Shown: in pieces, positions 8,193-18,127 of the stretch
How the letters are laid out: the number at the start of each line of letters is the position of its first letter
Numbering within the stretch: position 1 is the stretch's first letter
NCBI GenBank assembly: GCA_002410555.1
Contig: DHSR01000038.1
Coordinates: 1-47,710, forward strand
DNA length: 47,710 nucleotides
Reading direction: 5' to 3'
Source of the DNA: Bacteroidales bacterium UBA5281
GTDB lineage: Bacteria; Bacteroidota; Bacteroidia; Bacteroidales; Lentimicrobiaceae
The notes under the pieces: model-generated
What the model was told of the DNA's origin: nothing
The model's input: the letters and a program-made list of their open reading frames with translations, nothing else
Databases searched by the model: none
Translations under genes and position numbers: made by a program

Positions 8193-10103
8193 TTATTTTA
8201 TGGCTTCTTTCAGCAATGTGCGTATTGTGTTCACTATTCCGGCAGTATCAAACCCACATTCTGCGTATAATTCTTCTACCGTTCCCTGGCTAATATACTG
8301 ATCAGGAATGCCCAACAGGGTAACTTTAGCCTGATAATGATTCGCTGCCATGAATTCGACTACGGCTGAGCCCAGCCCGCCGGTAACGGTTCCATCCTCT
8401 ATGGTAATTATCTGTTCATAATTGCTAAAAGCTTCATGAAGCAAATTTTCATCCAATGGTTTCAAGAACCGCATATCGAAATGACCCACTGAAATATTTT
8501 CTTGTTGAAGCAAATTACAGGCGTCAGCCGCAAAATTTCCGGGGAGACCTATACTAAGCAAAGCTATATTATTCCCTTTCCTCAAATATCGTCCGGTGCC
8601 AATCTGGATTTCACTAAAAGGTTGCTTCCAGTTGTTTGAAACGGCCCTTCCCCTTGGATAGCGGATAACGAAAGGCCCTTTGTTTTCCAGTTGGGCAGTA
8701 AACATCAGATTGCGCAATTCCACCCCATCCATTGGCGCCGAAATGATAAGTCCCGGGACAGGCCGAAAATAGGCGAGGTCATAAGCCCCGTGATGTGTTG
8801 GCCCATCTTCACCTACCAATCCGCCACGGTCGAGGCAAAAAACAACATTTAGTCCTTGCAGCGCAACATCGTGAATAACCTGATCATAAGCACGTTGCAT
8901 AAATGAGGAGTAGATGTTACAAAAAGGAATCAAACCCCTGGCAGCCATACCGGCAGAGAAGGTAACTGCATGTTGCTCTGCAATGCCTACGTCAAATGCA
9001 CGTTCAGGCATCACACTCATCATCATATTTAATGAACATCCAGTAGGCATAGCAGGGGTTACACCTACTATTTTATCATTCATTCCGGCAAGTTCTATAA
9101 TGGTCTTTCCGAAAATATGCTGATACTTAGGAGGAAGGGATTTACAAGGTCTTTCAATGATTTCACCCGTGGTTTTATCGAAAATTCCCGGAGAATGGTA
9201 ACGTATCTGATCCAGTTCAGCCTGTTTGAACCCTTTGCCTTTAACGGTAATCACATGCAGGAGTTTGGGCCCGGGTATCTTCTTCAGGTCAGTCAGTAAT
9301 TTGGTGAGCCGGATAACATCGTGACCATCTACAGGCCCGAAATACCTGAAATTAAACGATTCAAAAAGGTTGCTTTTTTTCCAGATGGTCGATTTCAGTG
9401 CATTCCCTATCTGTTTGACTACCGCACGGGAATTCTTCCCATAGCTGGTATTTCCACCCATCAGTTTCCAGATACTGTCCTTAAATTTATTATAGGTTCT
9501 TGAAGTCACGATATCGAGCAGATATTCGCGCATGGCCCCTACACTGCGGTCGATGGCAATGCCGTTGTCATTTAGAATTACCAACAGGTTTGTATTTGAA
9601 ACCCCGGCATTGTTCAGGGCTTCCATAGCCATACCGCCGGTCATGGCACCGTCTCCGATAACGGCGATATGCTGTTCAGAAGTGTTATTTTGTAATCTGG
9701 CAGCTATGGCCATGCCCAATGCTGCTGATATGGATGTGGAAGCATGTCCCACCCCAAAAGCATCAAATTCACTTTCATTCATTTTGGGAAAACCACTCAA
9801 TCCACCCCGCATACGGTTGGTATAAAACCGGTCGCGTCTTCCGGTAATGATCTTGTGGGCGTAAGCCTGATGACCTACATCCCAGATCAGCTTGTCATTG
9901 GGAGTATCAAAGGCGTAGTGAAGGGCTGTTGCAAGCTCCACGGCACCCAAACTGGCACCCAAATGACCAGGGTTGGCTGAGATTACCTCAATGATAAACT
10001 GCCGCATTTCATCACACAAGACAGGAAGTTGATCTACATCGAGCTTCCTTAAATCGGCCGGTGAGTTAATCTTTTGAAGCAATTTACCTGGAGTGGTCAA
10101 CAT
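8193..10103 (-). CDS. dxs: 1-deoxy-D-xylulose-5-phosphate synthase
   Basis: A 636-residue thiamine diphosphate enzyme that joins pyruvate and glyceraldehyde 3-phosphate in the first step of the MEP isoprenoid pathway. Visible features are NPGHLGASLGAVE (44-56), WDVGHQAYAHKI (74-85), the cofactor motif GDGAMTGG at 150-157 with NDN at 178-180, GPVDGHDV, and the transketolase-like EQHAVTFSAGMAARG with RGGLVGEDGPTHHG in the second half. Length matches the family. It is transcribed from its own −7 box 24 nt upstream. ispD of the same pathway lies 12 kb away on the other strand. Confidence 0.96.
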   Translation of the reverse strand: MLTTPGKLLQKINSPADLRKLDVDQLPVLCDEMRQFIIEVISANPGHLGASLGAVELATALHYAFDTPNDKLIWDVGHQAYAHKIITGRRDRFYTNRMRGGLSGFPKMNESEFDAFGVGHASTSISAALGMAIAARLQNNTSEQHIAVIGDGAMTGGMAMEALNNAGVSNTNLLVILNDNGIAIDRSVGAMREYLLDIVTSRTYNKFKDSIWKLMGGNTSYGKNSRAVVKQIGNALKSTIWKKSNLFESFNFRYFGPVDGHDVIRLTKLLTDLKKIPGPKLLHVITVKGKGFKQAELDQIRYHSPGIFDKTTGEIIERPCKSLPPKYQHIFGKTIIELAGMNDKIVGVTPAMPTGCSLNMMMSVMPERAFDVGIAEQHAVTFSAGMAARGLIPFCNIYSSFMQRAYDQVIHDVALQGLNVVFCLDRGGLVGEDGPTHHGAYDLAYFRPVPGLIISAPMDGVELRNLMFTAQLENKGPFVIRYPRGRAVSNNWKQPFSEIQIGTGRYLRKGNNIALLSIGLPGNFAADACNLLQQENISVGHFDMRFLKPLDENLLHEAFSNYEQIITIEDGTVTGGLGSAVVEFMAANHYQAKVTLLGIPDQYISQGTVEELYAECGFDTAGIVNTIRTLLKEAIK

Positions 10104-10126
10104 GTTTTAAGATACCTGAGTGCAGG

Positions 10127-10134
10127 CAAAATTA
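10127..10134 (-). promoter_or_regulatory. −7 box of dxs
   Basis: Minus-strand TAATTTTG followed by C, an exact TAnnTTTG match, ending 23 nt before the dxs start codon. The −33 element is weak (CTG at the right distance). Confidence 0.5.
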
Positions 10135-10305
10135 CAAATAAATAGCAATGCTCCCAGAAAAGTCCCCCAACATAAAGTCACTATGATCGCAAGTCGCTGA
10201 CTGACTTCCATTTTATGCTCATAACTTAAGGTACATTTCGGTTCGTCTTGAAAATAAACCCCCCGGCTTAACATAACATTTATTCACCTGTACTTTTAAA
10301 TGTAG

Positions 10306-10313
10306 TAAATTTG
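10306..10313 (+). promoter_or_regulatory. −7 box of trkA
   Basis: TAAATTTG at 10306-10313, 27 nt before the trkA ATG. No good −33 match. Probably drives trkA and the following trkH genes. Confidence 0.55.
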
Positions 10314-10340
10314 CAGTCTTACTTTCAAAGTATTTAAAAC

Positions 10341-11681
10341 ATGAACATTATCATTGCCGGTGATGGCGAGGTTGGTTTCTATCTGGCCAAAATGCTTTCT
10401 GGCGACAATCACAATATTACCATAGTTGATCCCCATCAGGAATTACTCAAAATGGTGGAAAGCCATACCGATTTGCTTACCATTACCGGCGATTCCACTT
10501 CTATTCAGGTGCTCGAACAGGCCGATGTGCGCAAAGCTGATCTGCTTATTTCAGTGGTTCATGATGAAAAAATCAACATTACCACCTGTGTAATTGGCAA
10601 AAAATTAGGAGCACGGCGCACCATTGCCCGCATCAACAATACTGAATACCTCACCATAGAAAACCGCGAAATAATGCGTTCCCTGGGCATTGATGTAATG
10701 GTATGCCCGGAGCGTTTGGCTGCCAAAGAAATAGTAAAACTCCTCGGACAGACCGCTGCCGTCGAAATATTTGATTTTTCTGAGGGCCGGCTTTCGTTGT
10801 TTCTGATTAAGCTGGATGAAAAGGCTGCCGTACTGAATAAAACATTAAATCAGGTGGCTCACGAAAATCCGAGGTTGGATTTCAGGGCCATTGCCATCAA
10901 CCGAAACAATAAAACCATTATACCTAAAGGGGATGATGAGTTTAAACTGAACGATCTGGCCTATGTAATTACCAAACCTGATGGAGTAGAGGCGCTATTG
11001 AAACTGGGAGGAAAAGAGAAACTTGACATTCGAAATGTAATGATAGTTGGTGGGGGACGCATCGGCCGCAAAACCGCACGAAGCATTGAGCGGAATATGA
11101 ATATTAAGCTGATTGAAATAGATAAGGAACGCTGTCTGAGTCTGATAGATCAACTGGAGCATACCCTGATTATCAATGCTGATGCAAGAGATATAGAATT
11201 ACTTGAAGATGAAGGCATTAGAAACATGGATGCCTTTATTTCAGTAACCGATGATTACGAGACCAACATCCTCACCTGTCTGCTGGCTCAGCGCTTCGGA
11301 GTAAAGCGGGTAATACCCCTGGTTGAAAATATTGATTATATCGAAATCTCTCACAGCATTGGCCTGGAGACGATCATTAACAAAAAGTTAATTACAGCTT
11401 CGTATATTGTGCGCTTTACGATGGATGCCGAAGTTACCTCTATTAAATGTCTGAGCGGAATTGATGCTGAGGTACTTGAATTTGTAGTGAAGCCTGGAGC
11501 TTACGTCACCCGGCGACCTATCCGCAACATCGACATTCCCCGGGGCAGCATTATAGGTGGCATCATACGAGGTAGCCAGAGCTTTATTGCCGTTGGTGAC
11601 TTTCAGATACAGGAAGGCGACCGGGTGGTAATATTTGCCGTTCCGGGTGCCATTGCCAGGGTTCAGGAGTTGTTTAATTAG
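10341..11681 (+). CDS. trkA: Trk potassium uptake regulatory subunit TrkA
   Basis: A 446-residue cytoplasmic protein that gates the TrkH potassium channel in response to nucleotides. It holds two tandem RCK units. The first starts with the Rossmann loop IIIAGDGEVGFYLAK and the acidic VDPH that follows beta-2; the second begins at about residue 233 with VMIVGGGRIGRKTA and ends beta-2 in IEIDKER. Each NAD-binding half is followed by a TrkA-C domain (for example EFVVKPGAYVTRRPIRNIDIPRG). Gly-Asp-Gly replaces the commoner Gly-Ala-Gly in the first loop. trkH starts 39 nt downstream in the same direction, so the three genes probably form one operon. Confidence 0.94.
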   Translation: MNIIIAGDGEVGFYLAKMLSGDNHNITIVDPHQELLKMVESHTDLLTITGDSTSIQVLEQADVRKADLLISVVHDEKINITTCVIGKKLGARRTIARINNTEYLTIENREIMRSLGIDVMVCPERLAAKEIVKLLGQTAAVEIFDFSEGRLSLFLIKLDEKAAVLNKTLNQVAHENPRLDFRAIAINRNNKTIIPKGDDEFKLNDLAYVITKPDGVEALLKLGGKEKLDIRNVMIVGGGRIGRKTARSIERNMNIKLIEIDKERCLSLIDQLEHTLIINADARDIELLEDEGIRNMDAFISVTDDYETNILTCLLAQRFGVKRVIPLVENIDYIEISHSIGLETIINKKLITASYIVRFTMDAEVTSIKCLSGIDAEVLEFVVKPGAYVTRRPIRNIDIPRGSIIGGIIRGSQSFIAVGDFQIQEGDRVVIFAVPGAIARVQELFN

Positions 11682-11720
11682 TTTTCCGTATCTTTCGACT
11701 CTTTTTCTCTACAGTTTCTC

Positions 11721-13220
11721 ATGGCCGGCTTTAAAAAAATCAACTTTAGCGCAATTTCTAAAATCACCGGTATGCTGCTGCTGATTGAGGGATTTTTTAT
11801 GCTTTCAGCACTTGTATTTTCAGCGTGGTACAATCCTGTTAATAGCGAAAACCTCGTTTTTTTTAGTCCCGAAAATGATTTTTTACCCATATTGGCATCG
11901 GGTCTTTTTATTGTGATTCTGGGATTTATTTTATGGCTCAGCAACGACACCCTTAACCAGAATTCTATTGGAAAACGGGAAGGTTACATTATTGTGGCCT
12001 TTACCTGGATCATTATTTCGCTGTTCGGGGCCCTGCCTTATGTGCTATCGGGCGTAACTCACAGCTATACCAACGCCTTCTTCGAAACCATGTCGGGGTT
12101 TACTACCACAGGGTCCACCATCTTTTCAGATATTGAAGCCCTGCCAAAAGGTATATTGTTCTGGCGAAGCATGACGCATTGGATTGGAGGTATGGGTATT
12201 ATTGTGCTTACCCTTGCAGTATTGCCTATCCTTGGTATTGGTGGAATGCAATTGTTTGTGGCTGAAGTACCCGGAGTAACCCCCGACAAACTACATCCCC
12301 GCATTACGCAAACCGCCAAGCGATTGTGGATGATTTATGTAGCACTTACCCTGGTGCAAACGCTGCTGCTTTCCCTGGGTGGAATGTCATTGTTTGATGC
12401 ACTGTGTCATGCTTTCGGTACTATGGCAACCGGAGGATTTTCAACCAAAAACGATTCTATCGCTGGGTTCTCACCTTATATTCAGTATGTTATCATATTA
12501 TTTATGTACCTGGCAGGCATCAGTTTTACCCTGCATTATTTCATCTTAAAAAAACAATTTTCAAAAGTATTTCACAACGAAGAGCTGCGACACTATACAC
12601 AAATACTTGTAATATCCACCATTTTTATCGCCATTACATTGATCGTGGTAGATCACATGCCTGCTCGCGAAAGTATTCGTCATTCCCTGTTTCAGGTAGT
12701 ATCCATTGTAACCACTACCGGATTTATTACCAGCGATTACCTGATCTGGCCTTTCTCTACCTGGATGCTCTTGTTTTTGCTGATGTTTACGGGTGGCTGT
12801 GCCGGAAGTACCGGTGGAGGCATTAAAATTGTACGTATTATCCTGATGTTTAAAAATAGCCTGCTTGAACTCAAACGAATGGTGCACCCAAACGCCATCT
12901 TACCGGTAAGATTAAACGGAAAAGCCATTTCTCAACAAATAATTTTTAATGTACTGGCCTTTTTCCTTATCTATATACTTATATTTGGCTTTGGATCATT
13001 AATCATGTCATTTCTGGGCCTTGATTTTGAATCAGCAGTGGGTTCTGTAGCTGCCAGCCTTGGAAATATTGGCCCCGGTCTGGGTGTGGTTGGTCCGGTA
13101 CTTAATTATGGGGTATTGCCCGATCTGGCAAAGTGGTTGCTGGCATTCATTATGCTGCTGGGCCGTCTTGAATTGTTTACCGTACTTATATTATTCTCTC
13201 CTTCTTTCTGGAAAAAATAA
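11721..13220 (+). CDS. trkH: Trk potassium transporter membrane subunit TrkH, copy 1
   Basis: A 499-residue membrane channel protein of the TrkH/KtrB superfamily. The four pore-loop segments with their filter glycines can be read: SGFTTTGSTIFSD, GTMATGGFSTKND, VTTTGFITSDY and GNIGPGLGVVGP. The MTHWIGGMGIIVL helix after the first pore loop and the C-terminal MLLGRLELFTVLILFSP are also family hallmarks. It follows trkA closely and is followed after 25 nt by a second trkH. It transports K+ together with TrkA. Confidence 0.93.
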   Translation: MAGFKKINFSAISKITGMLLLIEGFFMLSALVFSAWYNPVNSENLVFFSPENDFLPILASGLFIVILGFILWLSNDTLNQNSIGKREGYIIVAFTWIIISLFGALPYVLSGVTHSYTNAFFETMSGFTTTGSTIFSDIEALPKGILFWRSMTHWIGGMGIIVLTLAVLPILGIGGMQLFVAEVPGVTPDKLHPRITQTAKRLWMIYVALTLVQTLLLSLGGMSLFDALCHAFGTMATGGFSTKNDSIAGFSPYIQYVIILFMYLAGISFTLHYFILKKQFSKVFHNEELRHYTQILVISTIFIAITLIVVDHMPARESIRHSLFQVVSIVTTTGFITSDYLIWPFSTWMLLFLLMFTGGCAGSTGGGIKIVRIILMFKNSLLELKRMVHPNAILPVRLNGKAISQQIIFNVLAFFLIYILIFGFGSLIMSFLGLDFESAVGSVAASLGNIGPGLGVVGPVLNYGVLPDLAKWLLAFIMLLGRLELFTVLILFSPSFWKK

Positions 13221-13245
13221 ATGCACCTACTTTGCACATGTATCC

Positions 13246-14694
13246 ATGATACACTTTAGAGCAATTGCAAAAATCATCGGTTTATTATTGATGATTGAAG
13301 GTTTGATTATGTGTGCAGCCATCCCTTTTTCACTATACTTTGGGGGAAAGGATTTGATATACATTCTTATTTCGGTATTGATTACCATTTCAGCCGGACT
13401 TATTCTATGGTTTAATATCACAAGATACCGTCAGCAAGATATCGGGCGACGTGAAGGATATCTCATCGTGAGTATTATATGGGTCATCATGTCAGCTTTT
13501 GGTGCCTTACCGTTCTATTTAAGTGGATATATTCCGCACTTTACCGATGCCTATTTTGAAACCATTTCTGGGTTTACCACCACCGGTGCTTCTATACTCA
13601 CCGATATTGAGGCAATTCCCAAGGGTTTGATCTTTTGGAGAAGTCTGACTCATTGGATTGGTGGAATGGGTATTATTGTGCTATCCATTGCCATTTTACC
13701 CTTTCTTGGATTTGGCGGGCAACAAATGTTCTGGGCCGAAGTGCCTGGCCCTGATAAGGAGAAGCTCACGCCACGCATTGCAATTACTGCAAGGCGCTTG
13801 TGGGGCATTTATTTAATCATGACCGCTTCCATGATTATTTTGCTTATGCTTGGGAAAATGTCGTTTTATGATGCTATTTGCCATTCATTCGGAGCTGTTT
13901 CATCTGGAGGATTTTCTCCTAAAAATACTGGCATTGCTCTATATTCACCTTACATACAATATGTTGTCGTGTTATTTATGTTTTTGGCAGGAACCAATTA
14001 CACTCTGTTTTATATAGCCACACAGGGTAAATTAAGAAAAGCCTTCTCGGGAATAGAGTTTAAAGTCTACCTCGGTATCGTATTAGTTTCTACCATAGTA
14101 ATTGCTGCCGCGCTGTTTATAAAAAGCGACTATGCAGGAGAAACAGCATTCCGGAGTTCCCTGTTTCAGGTTACGAGCATAGTTTCATGCACGGGTTTTG
14201 CCACCGATGATTATATGCTGTGGCCTGGTTTTGCATGGTTTATCATTTTTTTACTTATGTTTTCTGGAGGTATGGCTGGCTCTACGGCCGGTGGTATCAA
14301 AGTTATCCGACACGTATTGCTTTTTAAAAATGTTTTAGTAGTACTAAAAAAAACATGGCACCCAAACGCCCTTTTCCCACTTAAAATCAATGGTAAGGTG
14401 GTAAAAGATCAGGTGGTACAAAACGTTTTTGCCCTTTTTGTGCTATATATTTTCACTTTTAGCTTTGGATCCCTAATACTCACTGCCACCGGGTTGGAGG
14501 CAATAGCATCAATGGGTTCGGTGGCCAGCTGTATGGCAGGTGCTGGCCCAGGGCTGGGTTCAACAGGCCCTGTTGGAAACTACTCCCATCTGACCAATGT
14601 AGCTAAATGGACACTCTCCTTTATAATGCTTCTTGGGCGTTTGGAGCTTTTTTCTGTTTTCATTCTTCTGAGGCCTGCCTTCTGGAAGCGATAG
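13246..14694 (+). CDS. trkH: Trk potassium transporter membrane subunit TrkH, copy 2
   Basis: A second, 482-residue TrkH that aligns along its whole length with the preceding copy. Pore segments are SGFTTTGASILTD, GAVSSGGFSPKNT, VSCTGFATDDY and AGAGPGLGSTGP, so every filter glycine is kept, but the second loop has SSGG in place of ATGG and the third SCTG in place of TTTG. The start at 13246 (MIHFRAIAKIIG) lines up with the first TrkH after its MAGFKKIN; the frame is open further upstream inside the first gene but that part has no homology. Likely a tandem duplicate that diverged and shares the single TrkA. Confidence 0.92.
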   Translation: MIHFRAIAKIIGLLLMIEGLIMCAAIPFSLYFGGKDLIYILISVLITISAGLILWFNITRYRQQDIGRREGYLIVSIIWVIMSAFGALPFYLSGYIPHFTDAYFETISGFTTTGASILTDIEAIPKGLIFWRSLTHWIGGMGIIVLSIAILPFLGFGGQQMFWAEVPGPDKEKLTPRIAITARRLWGIYLIMTASMIILLMLGKMSFYDAICHSFGAVSSGGFSPKNTGIALYSPYIQYVVVLFMFLAGTNYTLFYIATQGKLRKAFSGIEFKVYLGIVLVSTIVIAAALFIKSDYAGETAFRSSLFQVTSIVSCTGFATDDYMLWPGFAWFIIFLLMFSGGMAGSTAGGIKVIRHVLLFKNVLVVLKKTWHPNALFPLKINGKVVKDQVVQNVFALFVLYIFTFSFGSLILTATGLEAIASMGSVASCMAGAGPGLGSTGPVGNYSHLTNVAKWTLSFIMLLGRLELFSVFILLRPAFWKR

Positions 14695-14937
14695 ACACTT
14701 TGTTTCCCTCCACTACTTAGGGGAGGCTCTCAGGATTTCGCTATCTTTTGGCCATCTCGCCACTTATCTCCCAGTCTTGTGGTCTCCTTGTTGTATTTGA
14801 ATCCCTCTGCCTCTCCGTCGATCCTTCACCAGGTTGCATTTTAATAAATCTATATGCAATTCATTTTGCTACTTTTCCAACCCGGATTTCGGCATGTTTA
14901 AGCATAATAGAAACAATCTGCGCTTATTCGATTTATT

Positions 14938-14945
14938 TATCTTTG
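14938..14945 (+). promoter_or_regulatory. −7 box of the MATE gene
   Basis: TATCTTTG followed by C at 14938-14945, 8 nt before the ATG at 14954. It supports that ATG over an upstream in-frame ATG at 14834, which lies before the promoter. The 240 bases before it, after trkH, show nothing else. Confidence 0.55.
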
Positions 14946-14953
14946 CATCCTCT

Positions 14954-16288
14954 ATGAATGACACCTTACCCTGTTACCGTAAAATCTGGCAAATTTCCTT
15001 ACCCATTATTCTCAGCCTGGTGGCTCAGAATGTGGTTAATGTTACCGATACTGCCTTTCTTGGAAGGGTGGGCGAAGTGGAACTGGGTGCATCGGCCCTG
15101 GCCGGCCTTTTTTATATTTCATTGTTTATGCTTGGCTTTGGCTTCGGTATTGGCGGCCAGATACTTATCGCACGCCGGTTTGGTGAACGCAATTATGCCG
15201 CAATCGGTAAAATTACCGACAACAGCCTTTATTTCCTTACCTTTCTAGGACTGATCCTCTTCCTGTTTATCCGGATTTTTGCCGGCGATATACTTAGCCT
15301 GATGATTGAGTCTGAAGCGATTTATAACGCCAGTCTCGACTTTTTACATTACAGGATTTATGGTTTGTTCTTTGCCTTTGCCAATGTTTTGTTACGCTCT
15401 TTTTATATAGGAACCACAAGCACCCGTGTGCTTACCTATAATGCTGTAATTATGGCTGTGGTAAATGTGTTTCTCGATTATGTACTTATTTTTGGCAACC
15501 TGGGCATGCCCGAAATGGGCATAAAAGGCGCTGCCATTGCTTCGGTAGCAGCAGAATTCATCTCAGCCGTCTATTTCTTTGCTTACACTTTTTACAAAGT
15601 AGACCTCAATACCTTTAATCTCTTCAAATTTAGGAAGGTCGACTACAAAGTAATTCGCACCACCTTAAACATCAGTGTCTTTGTAATGCTTCAGCATTTT
15701 CTCTCTCTTGCCGGATGGTTTACCTTTTTCATGATTGTTGAAAAAATGGGAGAGCGTTCGCTGGCCATTGCAAACATTGTGCGAAGCGCCTATATGGTAC
15801 TGATGATACCTGTATTTGCCTTTGGATCTACCACCAACTCACTGGTAAGCAATATAATAGGACAGGGAAGATCCGATGAAGTAATTTTGCTCATTAAAAA
15901 GGTTATTGTTTTAAACTTTGCACTCATTGGTAGCATAGCCATTGTACTTGCCATATTTCCCCATGCAATGATTTCAATATATACCAATAATCCAGAGCTG
16001 ATCCGGCAGACCATCCCCTCTTTTTATGTTGTGATGTCGGCGCTGATGTTTTTTTCATTTTCCAGTATACTTTTTAGTGGTGTAAGCGGTACTGCAAATA
16101 CAGCTACAGCACTGTTTATCGAATTTCTCACCATTGTGGTATACTTATCTTACACCTGGTTCATCGCCGAATTCTTGAAACTGAATATTACCTGGGTATG
16201 GACCAGCGAATATATCTATTTTCTTTTCTTATCCTTACTTTCATTTCTGTATCTGCGTTCGGGCAGATGGCGGCATAAGGTTATATAG
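14954..16288 (+). CDS. MATE family multidrug/cation exporter
   Basis: A 444-residue inner-membrane transporter of the multidrug and toxic compound extrusion family, about twelve hydrophobic segments. The start (CYRKIWQISLPIILSLVAQN) and the first repeat motif NVTDTAFLGRVGEVELGASALAG are typical, and a second half repeat begins near residue 235 (NISVFVMLQHFLSLAGWFTFF). The match is to the DinF/NorM-like bacterial branch. Such proteins export cationic drugs or metabolites against Na+ or H+; the substrate cannot be read from sequence. The start 14954 is chosen from the promoter box and family length. Its stop lies 19 nt before the GT2 start. Confidence 0.88.
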   Translation: MNDTLPCYRKIWQISLPIILSLVAQNVVNVTDTAFLGRVGEVELGASALAGLFYISLFMLGFGFGIGGQILIARRFGERNYAAIGKITDNSLYFLTFLGLILFLFIRIFAGDILSLMIESEAIYNASLDFLHYRIYGLFFAFANVLLRSFYIGTTSTRVLTYNAVIMAVVNVFLDYVLIFGNLGMPEMGIKGAAIASVAAEFISAVYFFAYTFYKVDLNTFNLFKFRKVDYKVIRTTLNISVFVMLQHFLSLAGWFTFFMIVEKMGERSLAIANIVRSAYMVLMIPVFAFGSTTNSLVSNIIGQGRSDEVILLIKKVIVLNFALIGSIAIVLAIFPHAMISIYTNNPELIRQTIPSFYVVMSALMFFSFSSILFSGVSGTANTATALFIEFLTIVVYLSYTWFIAEFLKLNITWVWTSEYIYFLFLSLLSFLYLRSGRWRHKVI

Positions 16289-16307
16289 TTATATTTGCAT
16301 GACTGGT

Positions 16308-17078
16308 ATGAAAATAAAACTGTCTGTAGTTATTATTACTTTTAATGAGGAGCGCAATATAGAGCGCTGCCTCAGCTCTGTACGCGGTATTGCCGACGAA
16401 ATTGTGGTACTCGACTCTTATTCTACCGACCGCACCCCCGATATTTGTGCTGCATATGGAGTTAAGTTTTTTCAACATCCCTTCGACGGACACATTGAGC
16501 AAAAAAACAGGGCGCTCACTTATGCCGGATTTCCTTATGTTCTTTCTTTGGATGCAGATGAAGCTCTGGATGATTCGCTTAAACAGGCCATTCGGGCAAT
16601 AAAACAAAACTGGGCGGCTGATGCCTGTACTATGAACCGCCTGACCAACTATTGCGGACAATGGATATACCATTGCGGCTGGTATCCCGACCGTAAACTC
16701 AGATTGTGGGACATCCGAAAAGGCAGATGGGGAGGAACCAATCCGCATGACAAAGTAATTATGGACAATCCGGCCACAAAAACCATCCACCTGAAAGGTA
16801 ACATTCTGCATTACAGTTATTATACCCTTGATGATCATTACCGGCAGGTAGAATATTTTACCAATATATTGTCGAAAGCTCAATATGAAGAAGGAAAACG
16901 TGCCAGCCTGCCCATCTTGTACATAAGCCCGGTAGTAAAATTCCTGCGTGACTACTTTTTAAAACTGGGTATACTTGATGGGAAAGCCGGTTTTACTATT
17001 TCTCGCATATCCGCATGGGCTACCTACCTTAAATATAAGAAAATAAGATTGTTACAATCATCAAAATCCGCACAATAA
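16308..17078 (+). CDS. Glycosyltransferase family 2, WaaE/KdtX-like
   Basis: A 256-residue GT-A glycosyltransferase. The N-terminus reads LSVVIITFNEERNIERCLSS, then VVLDSYSTDRT, HIEQKNRAL and the metal-binding LSLDADEAL. This pattern, with the short length and the GWYPDRKLRLWD segment, matches the LOS core beta-1,4-glucosyltransferase-like group. Start 16308 is favoured over the ATG at 16299 because a TATATTTG box ends at 16297, so transcription from it would begin after the first ATG; if the gene is read from the MATE transcript either could serve. Its stop overlaps the next ATG by one base, so it is coupled to the GT9 gene. Probably builds lipopolysaccharide core. Confidence 0.85.
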   Translation: MKIKLSVVIITFNEERNIERCLSSVRGIADEIVVLDSYSTDRTPDICAAYGVKFFQHPFDGHIEQKNRALTYAGFPYVLSLDADEALDDSLKQAIRAIKQNWAADACTMNRLTNYCGQWIYHCGWYPDRKLRLWDIRKGRWGGTNPHDKVIMDNPATKTIHLKGNILHYSYYTLDDHYRQVEYFTNILSKAQYEEGKRASLPILYISPVVKFLRDYFLKLGILDGKAGFTISRISAWATYLKYKKIRLLQSSKSAQ

Positions 17079-18127
17079 TGGAAAACGGTAGTCCTCAAAC
17101 CCTCCTAATCAGCCGAACCGACAGTATTGGTGATGTGGTTTTAACCCTGCCTATGCTGGGAGTCATAAAACAATGGAACCCCGGTATACGCATTGTTTTT
17201 CTGGGCCAGGGTTATACCCGTCCGGTGGCAGAAGCCTGCACTCATATTGATGATTTTATTGACTGGAAACAAATGGCCTCGCAACCTTTTGAAGAACAAT
17301 TGCAACAATTTAAAGCGATAGGCGCCGATGGCATAATTCATGTTTTCCCCCGCCAGGAGATTGCCAGGCTTGCTTTCCGTGCTAAAATACCGTTACGTAT
17401 AGGTACATCAGGCCGTATTTATCACCTGCGCACCTGCAACCGGCTGGTGGTTATGTCGCGGAAAAGATCCCATCTGCACGAGATGCAACTAAACCTCAAA
17501 CTGGCCCGGCACTTTATTCCGCATAAACCTTACCCTTTGTCCGAACTCACGCGGTTTTACGGACTTAACAAACTGTCAGCATTGCCAGCCGCGTATGCTG
17601 ATTTGCTTTGTTCTGAAAAATTTAATCTGATCCTTCATCCCAAATCGAAAGGGAGTGCCCGCGAATGGGGCATATCCAACTTTGAAGCCCTTACCCGGCT
17701 GCTTTCTGCTGAAAAATACCGGATTTTTATTACCGGAACTGCTCATGAAGGTCAAATGCTCAACGAAGCCTCATTTTTTGCCCGGACAACAGAAGTAGTT
17801 GATCTCACTGGCAAGCTCTCACTTAATGATTTGATTGCTTTTATAGCAGCCGCCGATGGTCTGATTGCTGCAAGCACCGGCCCCCTGCATCTTTCAGCCG
17901 CGCTCGGCAGGGTTACGTTGGGAATTTATCCACCCATAAAACCCATGCACCCGGGACGCTGGGCTCCTTTAGGCGAAAAAGCTGATTTTCTGGTTGCTAA
18001 CAAACACTGTAATAAATGCCGCCAGGGGGGCCAGTGCTCCTGCATGATTGATATCAGCCCGCAACAGGTAAAAGAAAAACTGGAACAAATGATCATTTCA
18101 TCACTAAACATGCGCACCCATGAATAA
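17078..18127 (+). CDS. Glycosyltransferase family 9, ADP-heptose:LPS heptosyltransferase-like
   Basis: A 349-residue GT-B enzyme. The N-terminal ISRTDSIGDVVLTLPMLG is the classical heptosyltransferase start, the second domain has LILHPKSKGSAREWG, and the nucleotide-sugar site reads AASTGPLHLSAALG. A C-terminal cysteine cluster (HCNKCRQGGQCSC) is also seen in other members. It would transfer heptose or a related sugar to lipopolysaccharide core on the cytoplasmic face. It overlaps the GT2 stop by 1 nt and the following kinase start by 8 nt, so the three are co-translated. Confidence 0.87.
   Translation: MENGSPQTLLISRTDSIGDVVLTLPMLGVIKQWNPGIRIVFLGQGYTRPVAEACTHIDDFIDWKQMASQPFEEQLQQFKAIGADGIIHVFPRQEIARLAFRAKIPLRIGTSGRIYHLRTCNRLVVMSRKRSHLHEMQLNLKLARHFIPHKPYPLSELTRFYGLNKLSALPAAYADLLCSEKFNLILHPKSKGSAREWGISNFEALTRLLSAEKYRIFITGTAHEGQMLNEASFFARTTEVVDLTGKLSLNDLIAFIAAADGLIAASTGPLHLSAALGRVTLGIYPPIKPMHPGRWAPLGEKADFLVANKHCNKCRQGGQCSCMIDISPQQVKEKLEQMIISSLNMRTHE

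Noticed and set aside
12404..12826. Plus-strand 140-codon ORF within trkH copy 1
   Set aside because: Out-of-frame shadow of a well-supported membrane protein gene.
13060..13245. Upstream extension of TrkH copy 2 into copy 1
   Set aside because: The extra residues are the out-of-frame end of copy 1; homology begins at the Met at 13246.
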